Assembly: GCA_002353885.1 (NCBI GenBank)
Contig: DEKO01000124.1
Location: 1 to 6,398, forward strand
DNA length: 6,398 nucleotides
Reading direction: 5' to 3'
Origin: Porphyromonadaceae bacterium UBA2720
Lineage (GTDB): Bacteria > Bacteroidota > Bacteroidia > Bacteroidales > Muribaculaceae
Shown piece after piece: positions 1 to 5,154 of this stretch; the first letter of the stretch is position 1, and each line of letters begins with the position of its first letter. Made by a program: the position numbers and the translations under genes. A model generated the notes under the pieces. It was not told the origin of the DNA. It was given only the letters and a program-made list of their open reading frames with translations, and did not search any database.

Positions 1-275
1 GTGGGCTCGCCGTTGCCCGAGAATGTGATCACGTCCAGCCCCGAGCCATCGGCCTTCATCTGCTCGAGCTTAGCCTTGAGCTGGCGCTTGACGGCCTCGC
101 GGGTGGGAATGCCGGTTGTGCCCGGTCCCTGGGCATTGAATCCAGCCTCGCAGTAGAGGCAGTCGAATGAACAAATCTTGCCATCGTTGGGCATGAGGTT
201 GACCCCCAGCGAGATGCCGAGACGGCGGCTGTGAATGGGGCCAAAAATGGTACTGTGAAATAAGACGGTTTGCAT
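1..275 (-). CDS. Radical SAM protein, N-terminal part (cut by window edge)
   Basis: The gene reads leftward from ATG at 273-275 and runs off the window at base 1, giving 91 complete codons. The three-cysteine radical SAM signature C-x3-C-x2-C is present at residues 35-42 (CSFDCLYC), which would hold the 4Fe-4S cluster that cleaves S-adenosylmethionine. It is preceded by a GPIHSRRLGISLGVNL stretch and followed by SGNGEP at residues 86-91, the usual SAM-contacting glycine motif. This N-terminal pattern matches Bacteroidales radical SAM proteins of the COG0731-like Fe-S oxidoreductase group. The substrate cannot be told from this part. The start is chosen because the conserved block begins within about 10 residues of this ATG. 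It is the last of four leftward genes; no TAnnTTTG box lies in the 149-bp gap before it, so it may depend on read-through. Family is confident; precise function is not. Confidence 0.9.
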   Translation of the reverse strand, partial: MQTVLFHSTIFGPIHSRRLGISLGVNLMPNDGKICSFDCLYCEAGFNAQGPGTTGIPTREAVKRQLKAKLEQMKADGSGLDVITFSGNGEP

Positions 276-283
276 ATCTGTAG

Positions 284-325
284 TTGTTAAACTTTAGACT
301 TTAGATTTTAGTTGTTAGATTTTAG
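284..325 (+). repeat. Heptad array (NNNTTAG), six units
   Basis: Six consecutive 7-bp units: TTGTTAA, ACTTTAG, ACTTTAG, ATTTTAG, TTGTTAG, ATTTTAG. The array lies 8 bp upstream of the radical SAM start codon and runs directly into the GC-rich core at 324-400. The same unit type recurs at 1643-1677, 3809-3829, 4876-4910 and, inverted, 4956-4997. Confidence 0.85.
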
Positions 326-400
326 ACCGCGCTGTGCGCTGGTAGACCGCAATGCTGGTAGGCCGCGCTGTGCGCTGGTAGTGGGTAGGGTGTATTGTGC
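324..400 (+). repeat. GC-rich repeat core with degenerate 16-20 bp tandem units
   Basis: Three degenerate tandem units occupy 324-343, 344-359 and 360-379. Each starts AG(A/G)CCGC and ends GCTGGT; the first and third contain GCGC-TGT-GCGC, a small self-complementary hairpin. The middle unit has lost 4 bp. The third unit continues into AGTGGGTAGGGT. Positions 363-391 are identical over 29 bp to 2355-2383 and, inverted, to 5661-5689. The stretch up to base 397 matches 2355-2389 at 34 of 35 positions. It sits between the glycosyltransferase and the radical SAM gene. Confidence 0.85.
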
Positions 401-424
401 ATAGCTTATAGCTAACAACGGGGG

Positions 425-1642
425 CTAGGGCGACGACGTGATGAGGTCTAAATAACGCTGGGCGATGATATGAGCGTCGAAGTGGTCGGCGACCCAGCGG
501 TGCTGAGCGGCACGGTCGATGTGGGCCGTTGCTGCCCACTCGATGCCACGCGCCACATCGGCGGGGTCGTTGCTGCCAGTGACGTAGCCATTGTGTAGGT
601 GCCTGACGATGTCGACCTGCCCTCCGGCACCTGTGGTGACCGGGATGCAGCCGCTGGCCATGCCCTCGAGCAAGGTGTAACCGAACGACTCGTAGCGCGA
701 TGTGCTGAGCACGATGTGTGCCTGACGGAACACGATGTTGATGTCGGTGATATAGCCCAGATGGGTGTGAGCGACAGGCAGTTGGTCGAGCAGTGACATG
801 TCGCGCAACTGGCCATAGAGCAGCAGATGCACCCGCTTGGTCAAATCGGGGTTATGCCCAGCGAGGTGCTGCATCGAGGCGATGAGCAGGTCGAAACCCT
901 TGACCGGGTCGTCGAGGCGTGCTGCTCCCATGGCGATGACGAGGGCATCGTCAGGCAAGTCTGGACGTGGGGTGTGGTTGTAGCTGTAGTCGTTGGTGGG
1001 GAATGGGTTGCCGATGACTGTCACCTCGTGGTTGCGAAGCAGTGTGCTCTGGTGGCAGCACTGGGCCAACCAGTTGCTCACAGCCACAAAGTGGATGCCG
1101 CTGCGGTCATACAAGTCGGCCTTGCGCCTCAAGGTCGTGCTGGCCAGTGTGCTGCCACTGGGCAACAATGGGCACTCGGCGCATTGGCTCAGATAGCCCC
1201 GGCAGTCGTAAGCATGGTGGCACACGCCAGTGCATGGCCACATGTCGTGCATGGTCCAGACGATGGGCTTGCCCAGACCGACCAGTTGCTCGATGTCCCG
1301 CAGCGAGAGCATGCCCTGGTTGGTCCAGCCCAACAACAGGGCATCGGCCTCACGCACCCAGGGGTGGCGGCTCACATCGATGCCGCTAGTGGCCGTGTCG
1401 ATCTTGAACAATGTGTCGCGTCGCCGGCCATTACGCAGATAGATGCCCAATCGTTCGGCCAGAAACGCCCAGCGACGGCTCACGGCATTTCCGGCCAGTG
1501 CCACATGTGGGTCGTTGCCGCGCCTGTCGACCACGAGCATGCGGGCATCCGCGCCCAGCTGTTGCAGGCCGTGCATCAGCCGCAGGGTGGCGATGGCCGC
1601 CCCGCCCAACTGGTCGCTGCGATTGATCAAGACGATTCTCAT
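425..1642 (-). CDS. Glycosyltransferase family 4 (GT-B, group 1 type)
   Basis: A 405-residue protein with the GT-B two-domain layout of family 4 glycosyltransferases. The N-terminal acceptor domain starts MRIVLINRSDQLGGAA, where the GG loop normally contacts the donor. HDMWPCTG at 132-139 begins a cysteine cluster (C137, C141, C147, C154, C157) seen in a Bacteroidales subgroup and perhaps metal-binding. The C-terminal donor domain has IGNPF (210-214), DPVKGFDLL (245-253) and the E-x7-E motif (E318, E326) in ESFGYTLLEG, expected to contact the nucleotide-sugar. No signal peptide or membrane segment is visible, so it probably works at the cytoplasmic membrane face in polysaccharide or glycan assembly. 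Sugar and linkage are unknown, and it stands alone rather than in a capsule locus. Its TAG stop (425-427) lies inside a 13-bp repeat shared with 1717-1729. The start ATG directly abuts a heptad array. Confidence 0.92.
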   Translation of the reverse strand: MRIVLINRSDQLGGAAIATLRLMHGLQQLGADARMLVVDRRGNDPHVALAGNAVSRRWAFLAERLGIYLRNGRRRDTLFKIDTATSGIDVSRHPWVREADALLLGWTNQGMLSLRDIEQLVGLGKPIVWTMHDMWPCTGVCHHAYDCRGYLSQCAECPLLPSGSTLASTTLRRKADLYDRSGIHFVAVSNWLAQCCHQSTLLRNHEVTVIGNPFPTNDYSYNHTPRPDLPDDALVIAMGAARLDDPVKGFDLLIASMQHLAGHNPDLTKRVHLLLYGQLRDMSLLDQLPVAHTHLGYITDINIVFRQAHIVLSTSRYESFGYTLLEGMASGCIPVTTGAGGQVDIVRHLHNGYVTGSNDPADVARGIEWAATAHIDRAAQHRWVADHFDAHIIAQRYLDLITSSP

Positions 1643-1677
1643 TTGTTAGACTTTAGACGTTAGACCTTAGATTTTAG
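1643..1677 (+). repeat. Heptad array (NNNTTAG), five perfect-period units
   Basis: Five units in exact 7-bp register: TTGTTAG, ACTTTAG, ACGTTAG, ACCTTAG, ATTTTAG. The array starts at the base immediately upstream of the glycosyltransferase ATG (1640-1642), so any leader of that gene must be built of this repeat. No TAnnTTTG promoter box is visible on the minus strand here. Confidence 0.85.
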
Positions 1678-1691
1678 TCAAGGCGGGCATG

Positions 1692-1718
1692 GTCCCCCTA
1701 ACCCCCTAACAGGGGGAC
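1692..1718. repeat. C/G-rich hairpin between glycosyltransferase and hypothetical gene
   Basis: GTCCCCCT (1692-1699) is the exact complement of AGGGGGAC (1711-1718), an 8-bp stem around an 11-base loop. An alternative inner hairpin pairs CCCCCT (1702-1707) with AGGGGG (1711-1716) around AAC. It lies downstream of the leftward gene ending at 1766 and could act as a terminator or mRNA-end stabiliser, but neither strand shows the expected T tract after it. The following ACAACGGGGGCTA (1717-1729) recurs exactly at 415-427. The A/T tract 1731-1755 (ATTATTCATTCTTC and on) is low-complexity spacer. Confidence 0.6.
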
Positions 1719-1765
1719 AACGGGGGCTACATTATTCATTCTTCATTATACATTGATTCACTAAA

Positions 1766-2278
1766 CTAGAGGTTGAACTCTTGGAGGAGCTCGGTGACCT
1801 CGCCTCGCGAGAGGGAGCGCCGCCGCTGCAGCTGCTGGACAAATGCGGTGATGGCATGCTGGATGTCGCGGTTGCTGAACACGCGCATGAGATAGGTGAA
1901 CGACTTGTCGAACAGCGGCTCGACCTCGTCGCGGTCGAGTTGGCACAAAGCATGCCCGTCGTCAATGGCAGCCTTGAGCAGCTCGTCGCGTCCATGGCGG
2001 TCGATGACTCCATGGTCGAGCACCATCTTGCGGCACATGGCATTGGCGATGGCCAGTCCCATCGACACCTGGTAGTGCGCGTAGATGTGGTGCCAGGACT
2101 TGCTTGCCGGGATGCGCGGGCTGCCAGTGAAGTAGAAGTCGGGCACAAAGCGCACACAGTCTATTCCGTCGGCATCGATGTTGACCTCGGTCATGAGGTC
2201 GTCGGCATCAAAGACGTTTAGCCCGATGGCCATGCCTGCCACGCCATAGCATTTGTCTTCTTCGTTGCGATATTTCAT
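1766..2278 (-). CDS. Conserved hypothetical protein, 170 aa (Bacteroidales type)
   Basis: The protein starts MKYRNEEDKCYGVAGMAIGL and ends LLQEFNL. I recognise it only as a hypothetical-protein type seen in Bacteroidales; I know no named domain. It looks soluble and cytoplasmic, with no signal peptide or long hydrophobic helix. The N-terminal half is mixed, with an acidic stretch (D24-D27), cysteines at 10 and 41, and aromatic-rich DFYF and SWHHIYAHYQ (61-70). The second half is predicted mostly helical and charged. The frame stays open upstream to about 2572, but that part translates the repeat-filled gap and the end of rnhA, so ATG at 2276-2278 is the right start; the leader before it is A-rich (CCAAAAA). 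It lies 116 bp downstream of rnhA on the same strand and may be co-transcribed with it. Existence is well supported; function is unknown. Confidence 0.82.
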   Translation of the reverse strand: MKYRNEEDKCYGVAGMAIGLNVFDADDLMTEVNIDADGIDCVRFVPDFYFTGSPRIPASKSWHHIYAHYQVSMGLAIANAMCRKMVLDHGVIDRHGRDELLKAAIDDGHALCQLDRDEVEPLFDKSFTYLMRVFSNRDIQHAITAFVQQLQRRRSLSRGEVTELLQEFNL

Positions 2279-2284
2279 TTTTTG

Positions 2285-2339
2285 GTAGTAATGTAGTTCC
2301 TTTTTTAGTAGTAAAGTAGTAGGGTAGTAAAGTAGTAAA
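2285..2339 (+). repeat. Octad array (GTAGTAAA type)
   Basis: Four octads in exact 8-bp register at 2308-2339 (GTAGTAAA, GTAGTAGG, GTAGTAAA, GTAGTAAA) are preceded by GTAGTAAT and GTAGTTCC at 2285-2300 and a T-rich break. The array fills the gap between rnhA and the downstream hypothetical gene and leads straight into GCCGTTACATG and the GC-rich core, forming half of the composite element found whole at 5592-5736. Confidence 0.85.
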
Positions 2340-2383
2340 GCCGTTACATGATGACCGCGCTGTGCGCTGGTAGTGGGTAGGGT
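2324..2383 (+). repeat. 60-bp exact inverted repeat, copy A
   Basis: These 60 bases are the exact reverse complement of 5661-5720. They comprise two GTAGTAAA octads, GCCGTTACATG, a short linker and the core with GCGC-TGT-GCGC followed by TGGTAGTGGGTAGGGT. Identity stops abruptly on both sides. In this copy the second, inverted arm seen at 5592-5634 is missing. Confidence 0.95.
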
Positions 2384-2394
2384 GCATTGAAAAA

Positions 2395-3039
2395 TCACTT
2401 GCGGCCAAAGTCGGCAGGGATTTCGCCCCACTGGTCGGTCTGCCACTTGATGATGCGGTTGGGCGGATTGTGGCTGGCCAGCCATGCTTCGGCGCGGGCA
2501 ATGATGGCAAACAGGTACTCGTTGCGCGGTGTGCGTGCGAGCTTGGTCTTGCACTTGCGGTCGCGCACCCATGCCATGGCCGTTCGGCTGTCGCTGTAGA
2601 TGGCTGTGTGAGTGTTGCCCGTCTTGTCGAAGAATGCCAGAGCATGAACCAGGGCCAGAAACTCACCGACATTGTTGGTCGCGTCGGGGAAAGGCCCCTG
2701 GTGAAACAGTTCGGCCTGGGTCATCACATCCACGCCACGATATTCCATGTCGCCGGGATTGCCGCTGCATGCACCGTCGACGGCAATGCTGTCGTGCACA
2801 ATCTCGGGGAAGGCCTCATAGTTGACGTGTACAGCCGGTCCGCGGGCGATGGCACGCAGCACATCGCCTGGGTTGTCGCCGTCGCGGAATGCGCGAACGG
2901 CCTCTTCTTGTGTCTTAAAGGCCTTGTAGCGTGCACCGGGATATCCCTTGACACGGGCTTCGCACTCGGCCCAGGAGTCACACACTCCCGGCTCGGTGCC
3001 TTGCCACACTACATACCATTTTCCTTGGTTGGTGGTCAT
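2395..3039 (-). CDS. rnhA: Ribonuclease HI with N-terminal viroplasmin (hybrid-binding) domain
   Basis: A 214-residue cytoplasmic RNase H that should cut the RNA strand of RNA-DNA hybrids, removing R-loops and primers. Residues 6-51 (KWYVVWQG, SWAECEARVKGYPGARYKAF) form the Cauli_VI/viroplasmin domain that grips hybrids. The catalytic domain keeps all four acidic residues: D88 in IAVDGACSGNPG, E126 in NNVGEFLAL, D150 in IYSDSRTA and D210 in the terminal ADFGRK. That C-terminal layout matches Bacillus halodurans type RNase H1 (196 residues), so this is a normal, slightly longer, complete enzyme. The start at 3037-3039 is fixed by the viroplasmin domain beginning seven residues later and by a promoter just upstream. 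It heads the leftward gene set and diverges from aroK. Confidence 0.95.
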   Translation of the reverse strand: MTTNQGKWYVVWQGTEPGVCDSWAECEARVKGYPGARYKAFKTQEEAVRAFRDGDNPGDVLRAIARGPAVHVNYEAFPEIVHDSIAVDGACSGNPGDMEYRGVDVMTQAELFHQGPFPDATNNVGEFLALVHALAFFDKTGNTHTAIYSDSRTAMAWVRDRKCKTKLARTPRNEYLFAIIARAEAWLASHNPPNRIIKWQTDQWGEIPADFGRK

Positions 3040-3058
3040 GAATTTTCTCTTAAAACGG

Positions 3059-3090
3059 CAAAGTTACGAAAAGTCGAGCGAAATGGCAAA
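3059..3090 (-). promoter_or_regulatory. Bacteroidota-type promoter of rnhA
   Basis: On the minus strand, TTTG (3087-3090) is followed after 20 bp by TAACTTTG (3059-3066), matching the Bacteroidota -33/-7 pattern TTTG, 19-21 bp, TAnnTTTG. Transcription would start a few bases further on, giving a short leader of roughly 12-15 bases before the rnhA ATG. It is the only convincing promoter for the four leftward genes. Confidence 0.8.
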
Positions 3091-3124
3091 ATTTTTTTTA
3101 TTTTGACATTTCCGAGACCAGAGT

Positions 3125-3151
3125 AACTTGGGCGACAGCCAACGTTACGCA
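3125..3151. repeat. 27-bp stem-loop repeat in divergent region, copy 1
   Basis: AACTTGGGC, three bases, AGCCAACGTTA, one base, GCA. It matches 4995-5021 at 23 of 27 positions. The half-sites TTGG(G)C and GCCAA can pair with one bulged G around a four-base loop (GACA). Three of the four differences between copies fall in the loop, which suggests the paired part is conserved. Confidence 0.6.
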
Positions 3152-3173
3152 AAATTTGTGCAAGCCGAACACA

Positions 3174-3208
3174 AAACAAGATGAAAAACGCAGTTTTACA
3201 TCTTGTTT
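3174..3208. promoter_or_regulatory. Strong inverted repeat upstream of aroK
   Basis: AAACAAGATG (3174-3183) pairs perfectly with CATCTTGTTT (3199-3208). After one A/A mismatch the stem resumes with AAAAC/GTTTT around loop GCA (3190-3192), making 15 of 16 positions paired over 35 bases. It ends 34 bp before the aroK -7 box, and no T tract follows on either strand, so an operator or structured DNA site is likelier than a terminator. Confidence 0.6.
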
Positions 3209-3242
3209 GCTGAGGCGCAGCCAAATTTATCTAAAAAAATCG

Positions 3243-3250
3243 TAACTTTG
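3243..3250 (+). promoter_or_regulatory. Putative -7 box of aroK
   Basis: TAACTTTG fits the Bacteroidota -7 consensus TAnnTTTG and is the same octamer as the rnhA box on the other strand. It lies 21 bp before the aroK ATG. No clear TTTG lies 19-21 bp upstream, so the -33 element is weak. Confidence 0.65.
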
Positions 3251-3271
3251 CAACTCAAGAGTAAAAAAGCG

Positions 3272-3808
3272 ATGGAGAAGACAATTTTTCTGGTAGGATA
3301 TATGTGTAGTGGCAAGACCACTCTGGGCCGCGAGTTGGCCCTGCAACTTGGAGTTGATTTCTACGACCTGGACGAGATGATCGAGGAGCGTGCGCAGATG
3401 CGTGCAACCGAAATATTTGCCCAGTTAGGCGAGCCTCGATTTCGCGAGATGGAGCGTGAGGCGCTGCGCATGGTGGCTGGTGCCCCGGCCGTGGTGGCGT
3501 GTGGTGGCGGCACGCCTTGCTATGGCGACAACATGGCGCTGATGAACCGCCTGGGGGTGACCATCTGGCTCACCACCAGCCCCGAAGTGATCGCATCGCG
3601 GCTGACCTTGCCCGAACACAAATTAAAACGGCCAACGATAGCACCGCTGGCCGATGACGAGATTCTGCCTCATGTGGTCGAGGCTTTGGGCCGTCGTTCG
3701 CCCTACTATGCCCAGGCTCAGATGCGGTTTGACTCGACCGACATCGAGTCCGCCGCCGCCACCCAGGCCACTGCGCAACGGCTGTTGTCGGAATTGGCTG
3801 TCGAGTAG
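3272..3808 (+). CDS. aroK: Shikimate kinase
   Basis: A 178-residue protein, the normal length for shikimate kinase, which phosphorylates shikimate with ATP to shikimate 3-phosphate, the fifth step of the aromatic amino acid pathway, in the cytoplasm. The Walker A loop is G9-YMCS-GKT (to T16). The shikimate-binding residues are present: D34 in DFYDLDEMIE, R58 in FREME, and the glycines of ACGGGTP (78-80). The lid arginine lies in KLKRPTIAP (R120), and the late RRSPYY (141-146) supplies the adenine-side arginine. The frame is open upstream to about 3203, but ATG at 3272 is the correct start because the P-loop must lie close to the N-terminus and a TAACTTTG box lies within that upstream stretch. 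It diverges from rnhA and converges on the epimerase gene. The TAG stop belongs to a heptad repeat. Confidence 0.96.
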   Translation: MEKTIFLVGYMCSGKTTLGRELALQLGVDFYDLDEMIEERAQMRATEIFAQLGEPRFREMEREALRMVAGAPAVVACGGGTPCYGDNMALMNRLGVTIWLTTSPEVIASRLTLPEHKLKRPTIAPLADDEILPHVVEALGRRSPYYAQAQMRFDSTDIESAAATQATAQRLLSELAVE

Positions 3809-3829
3809 TTTCTAGTTTTTAGTTGTTAG
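3802..3829 (+). repeat. Heptad array spanning two convergent stop codons
   Basis: Units CGAGTAG, TTTCTAG, TTTTTAG and TTGTTAG stand in 7-bp register. The first contains the aroK TAG (3806-3808), and the last contains TTA at 3826-3828, which reads as the TAA stop of the convergent gene. No terminator hairpin is seen in the 17-bp gap. Confidence 0.75.
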
Positions 3830-4839
3830 AGCCAGCCAGCGGCTCGGTACCACTCGATGGCCTCGTGAACGCCTCGGGGCAGATCATAGTCGGCCTCGAA
3901 GCCGAAGTCACGCTTTGCGTCGCTGGTGTCACACAGCCAGTTGCGCTGCTTCAGTATCCGATATTTGTCGGGGTTGAGTGTGCTGGCCTTAACGGTGACC
4001 TTGCCCCACCATTCGGCCACATGGCACACGGCCTTGACCACCCACAGTGGGCACTTGACGGGTATAACAAAGCGTTTGCCCAGCTCTTGACAGACAATGT
4101 GTCGGAACTCGGCTTGGGTGTATCCCTTCGACTCGCTAATGTAATAAGGCTTGTAGAGCGGTCCTTGTTGCAGTGCCATGAACACAGCCCTTGCCAGATC
4201 GCGCACGTAGATGAACGTGAGCATCTGCCGTTTGAACCCGACAGTGAAGTCAAACCCTGCCTTGATGCTCTTCATCATCAGGTAGTAGTCGCGCTCGTGC
4301 GGGCCATAGACGCCCGTGCAGCGGAAGATGGTGTAGGGCAGCCACGCACGTTGCATTTGCAGCCATGCCTCGGCTTTGAGTTTGCTGGTGCCATAACGGG
4401 TGTTGGGCGCCGGCACGTCATCGGCCATGAAGGGGGTGTAGTTCACCTCATCGCCGGGTCCCATGACACTGAGGCTGCTCATCATCAAGAAGACTGCGGG
4501 CACCGCATCGATGTCGCGCAGTGTCTCGGCCATGAGCCGCAGGTAACCATAGTTGACTCTCTCAAAGTCCAGGTAGTTGGTAGCCTTGGTCACGCCCATG
4601 TTGTGTACCACATAGTCCCACGCGCCATGCTCGGCCACATGCTGGGCAAGCGTGTTGTGCAGTGCCTGCTCGTCGGTGAAGTCTAGCTCGATGAAGTGTA
4701 TGCGGTCGTCGTCGAGAAACTTGCGACTGGTGGTGGCTCGCACAGCTGCCCATGTCTCAAAGCCTCGGTTGAGCGCCTCGGCCACGAGAAAACCTCCGAT
4801 AAATCCGCCTGCGCCAGTGATTAATACTTTTTTTGCCAT
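3826..4839 (-). CDS. NAD-dependent epimerase/dehydratase family protein (extended SDR)
   Basis: A 337-residue cytoplasmic oxidoreductase of the extended short-chain dehydrogenase family. The N-terminal Rossmann motif is TGAGGFIG (8-15). ELDFTD (51-56) is the usual acidic adenine-contact region, and VVHNMGVTK (77-85) corresponds to the fourth-strand NAG-like motif. The catalytic set is serine in MMSSLSVMG (121-124) and Y149-x3-K153 in RYGTSK. FRCTGVYGP (172-180) and FIYVRDLARAV (209-219) are typical substrate-domain signatures of nucleotide-sugar epimerases/dehydratases and dihydroflavonol-reductase-like enzymes. Substrate is not decided; a sugar-nucleotide or lipid-linked role is plausible. 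An upstream in-frame TTG at 4863 would lie inside the -7 box, so ATG at 4837-4839, right before the Rossmann strand, is used. It converges on aroK. Confidence 0.92.
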   Translation of the reverse strand: MAKKVLITGAGGFIGGFLVAEALNRGFETWAAVRATTSRKFLDDDRIHFIELDFTDEQALHNTLAQHVAEHGAWDYVVHNMGVTKATNYLDFERVNYGYLRLMAETLRDIDAVPAVFLMMSSLSVMGPGDEVNYTPFMADDVPAPNTRYGTSKLKAEAWLQMQRAWLPYTIFRCTGVYGPHERDYYLMMKSIKAGFDFTVGFKRQMLTFIYVRDLARAVFMALQQGPLYKPYYISESKGYTQAEFRHIVCQELGKRFVIPVKCPLWVVKAVCHVAEWWGKVTVKASTLNPDKYRILKQRNWLCDTSDAKRDFGFEADYDLPRGVHEAIEWYRAAGWL

Positions 4840-4860
4840 AGTGTCGTGACTTTTAGGCTG

Positions 4861-4868
4861 CAAAGGTA
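4861..4868 (-). promoter_or_regulatory. Putative -7 box of the epimerase gene
   Basis: On the minus strand TACCTTTG matches TAnnTTTG, 21 bp before the ATG. The place where a -33 TTTG would sit is occupied by the T tract and heptad repeats (TTTAGAC), and no TTTG is found there. Confidence 0.6.
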
Positions 4869-4875
4869 GTAATTT

Positions 4876-4997
4876 TTTTTAGACTTTAGACTTTAGTTTT
4901 TAGACTTTAGTTACCCGTTCGGTCACGAGCGCTTCGTGGTTCCGCCAACGGGTAACTAGAAACTAACAACTAGAAACTAACAACTAGAAACTAAAAC
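4876..4997. repeat. Composite palindromic element: heptads, hairpin core, inverted heptads
   Basis: Five heptads (4876-4910: TTTTTAG, ACTTTAG, ACTTTAG, TTTTTAG, ACTTTAG) lead into a hairpin. TAGTTACCCGTT (4908-4919) pairs perfectly over 12 bp with AACGGGTAACTA (4947-4958). Inside it CGG (4920-4922) can pair with CCG (4942-4944), and CACGA (4924-4928) pairs with TCGTG (4934-4938) around GCGCT. Six heptads in the opposite orientation follow (4956-4997: CTAGAAA, CTAACAA alternating, ending CTAAAAC). It occupies most of the left half of the 315-bp gap 4840-5154; the rest holds the 27-bp repeat copy and the lipoprotein promoter and leader. Confidence 0.88.
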
Positions 4998-5021
4998 TTG
5001 GGCATTAGCCAACGTTAGGCA
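4995..5021. repeat. 27-bp stem-loop repeat in divergent region, copy 2
   Basis: It matches 3125-3151 at 23 of 27 positions, with loop ATTA instead of GACA between TTGG(G)C and GCCAA. Weaker similarity continues for about 12 bp (both end GGCAA or TGCAA). It lies about 40 bp before the lipoprotein -7 box. Confidence 0.6.
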
Positions 5022-5061
5022 TTTTTCGGGCAAAGTTGCTAGTTGTGTGGCAAAAAAGTGA

Positions 5062-5069
5062 TATCTTTG
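5062..5069 (+). promoter_or_regulatory. Putative -7 box of the lipoprotein gene
   Basis: TATCTTTG matches TAnnTTTG. TTG triplets lie upstream at 5036-5038 and 5043-5045, but at spacings of 23 and 16 bp, outside the best 19-21 range. The resulting leader would be about 80 bases, ending in an A-rich stretch (AAAATAAGATAAGATT) before ATG. Confidence 0.6.
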
Positions 5070-5154
5070 CGGCGACAAGCCGTTAAACGCAGGCGGGCGA
5101 GGGCGGTCTAACTGACACAAACTAGAATATTAACAATCAAAATAAGATAAGATT

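Noticed and set aside
284..400. CRISPR array
   Set aside because: Units are 7 or 16-20 bp with no unique spacers of constant length and no cas genes nearby.
827..1663. Long open frame (278 codons) on the plus strand opposite the glycosyltransferase
   Set aside because: Its translation has no recognisable domain and is rich in H, A, V and Q, as expected from the complement of a GC-biased gene. The minus-strand protein has clear GT motifs.
1692..1718. Intrinsic terminator
   Set aside because: The stem is good, but neither strand has a T tract following it; I kept it only as a hairpin.
2279..2572. N-terminal extension of the hypothetical gene by about 98 residues
   Set aside because: The extension translates the octad/GC-core repeat and the 3' end of rnhA in another frame. 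MKYRNEEDK at 2278 is the natural start.
2470..3126. Open frame (218 codons) on the plus strand opposite rnhA
   Set aside because: The minus strand encodes complete RNase HI with all four catalytic acids; the plus frame also runs through the rnhA promoter.
3203..3271. Upstream TTG start for aroK
   Set aside because: It would place 23 extra residues before the P-loop and put the TAACTTTG -7 box inside the coding region.
3823..4686. Long open frame (287 codons) on the plus strand opposite the epimerase gene
   Set aside because: It is a shadow of the minus-strand SDR gene, whose Rossmann and YxxxK motifs are unmistakable; the plus frame shows no family features.
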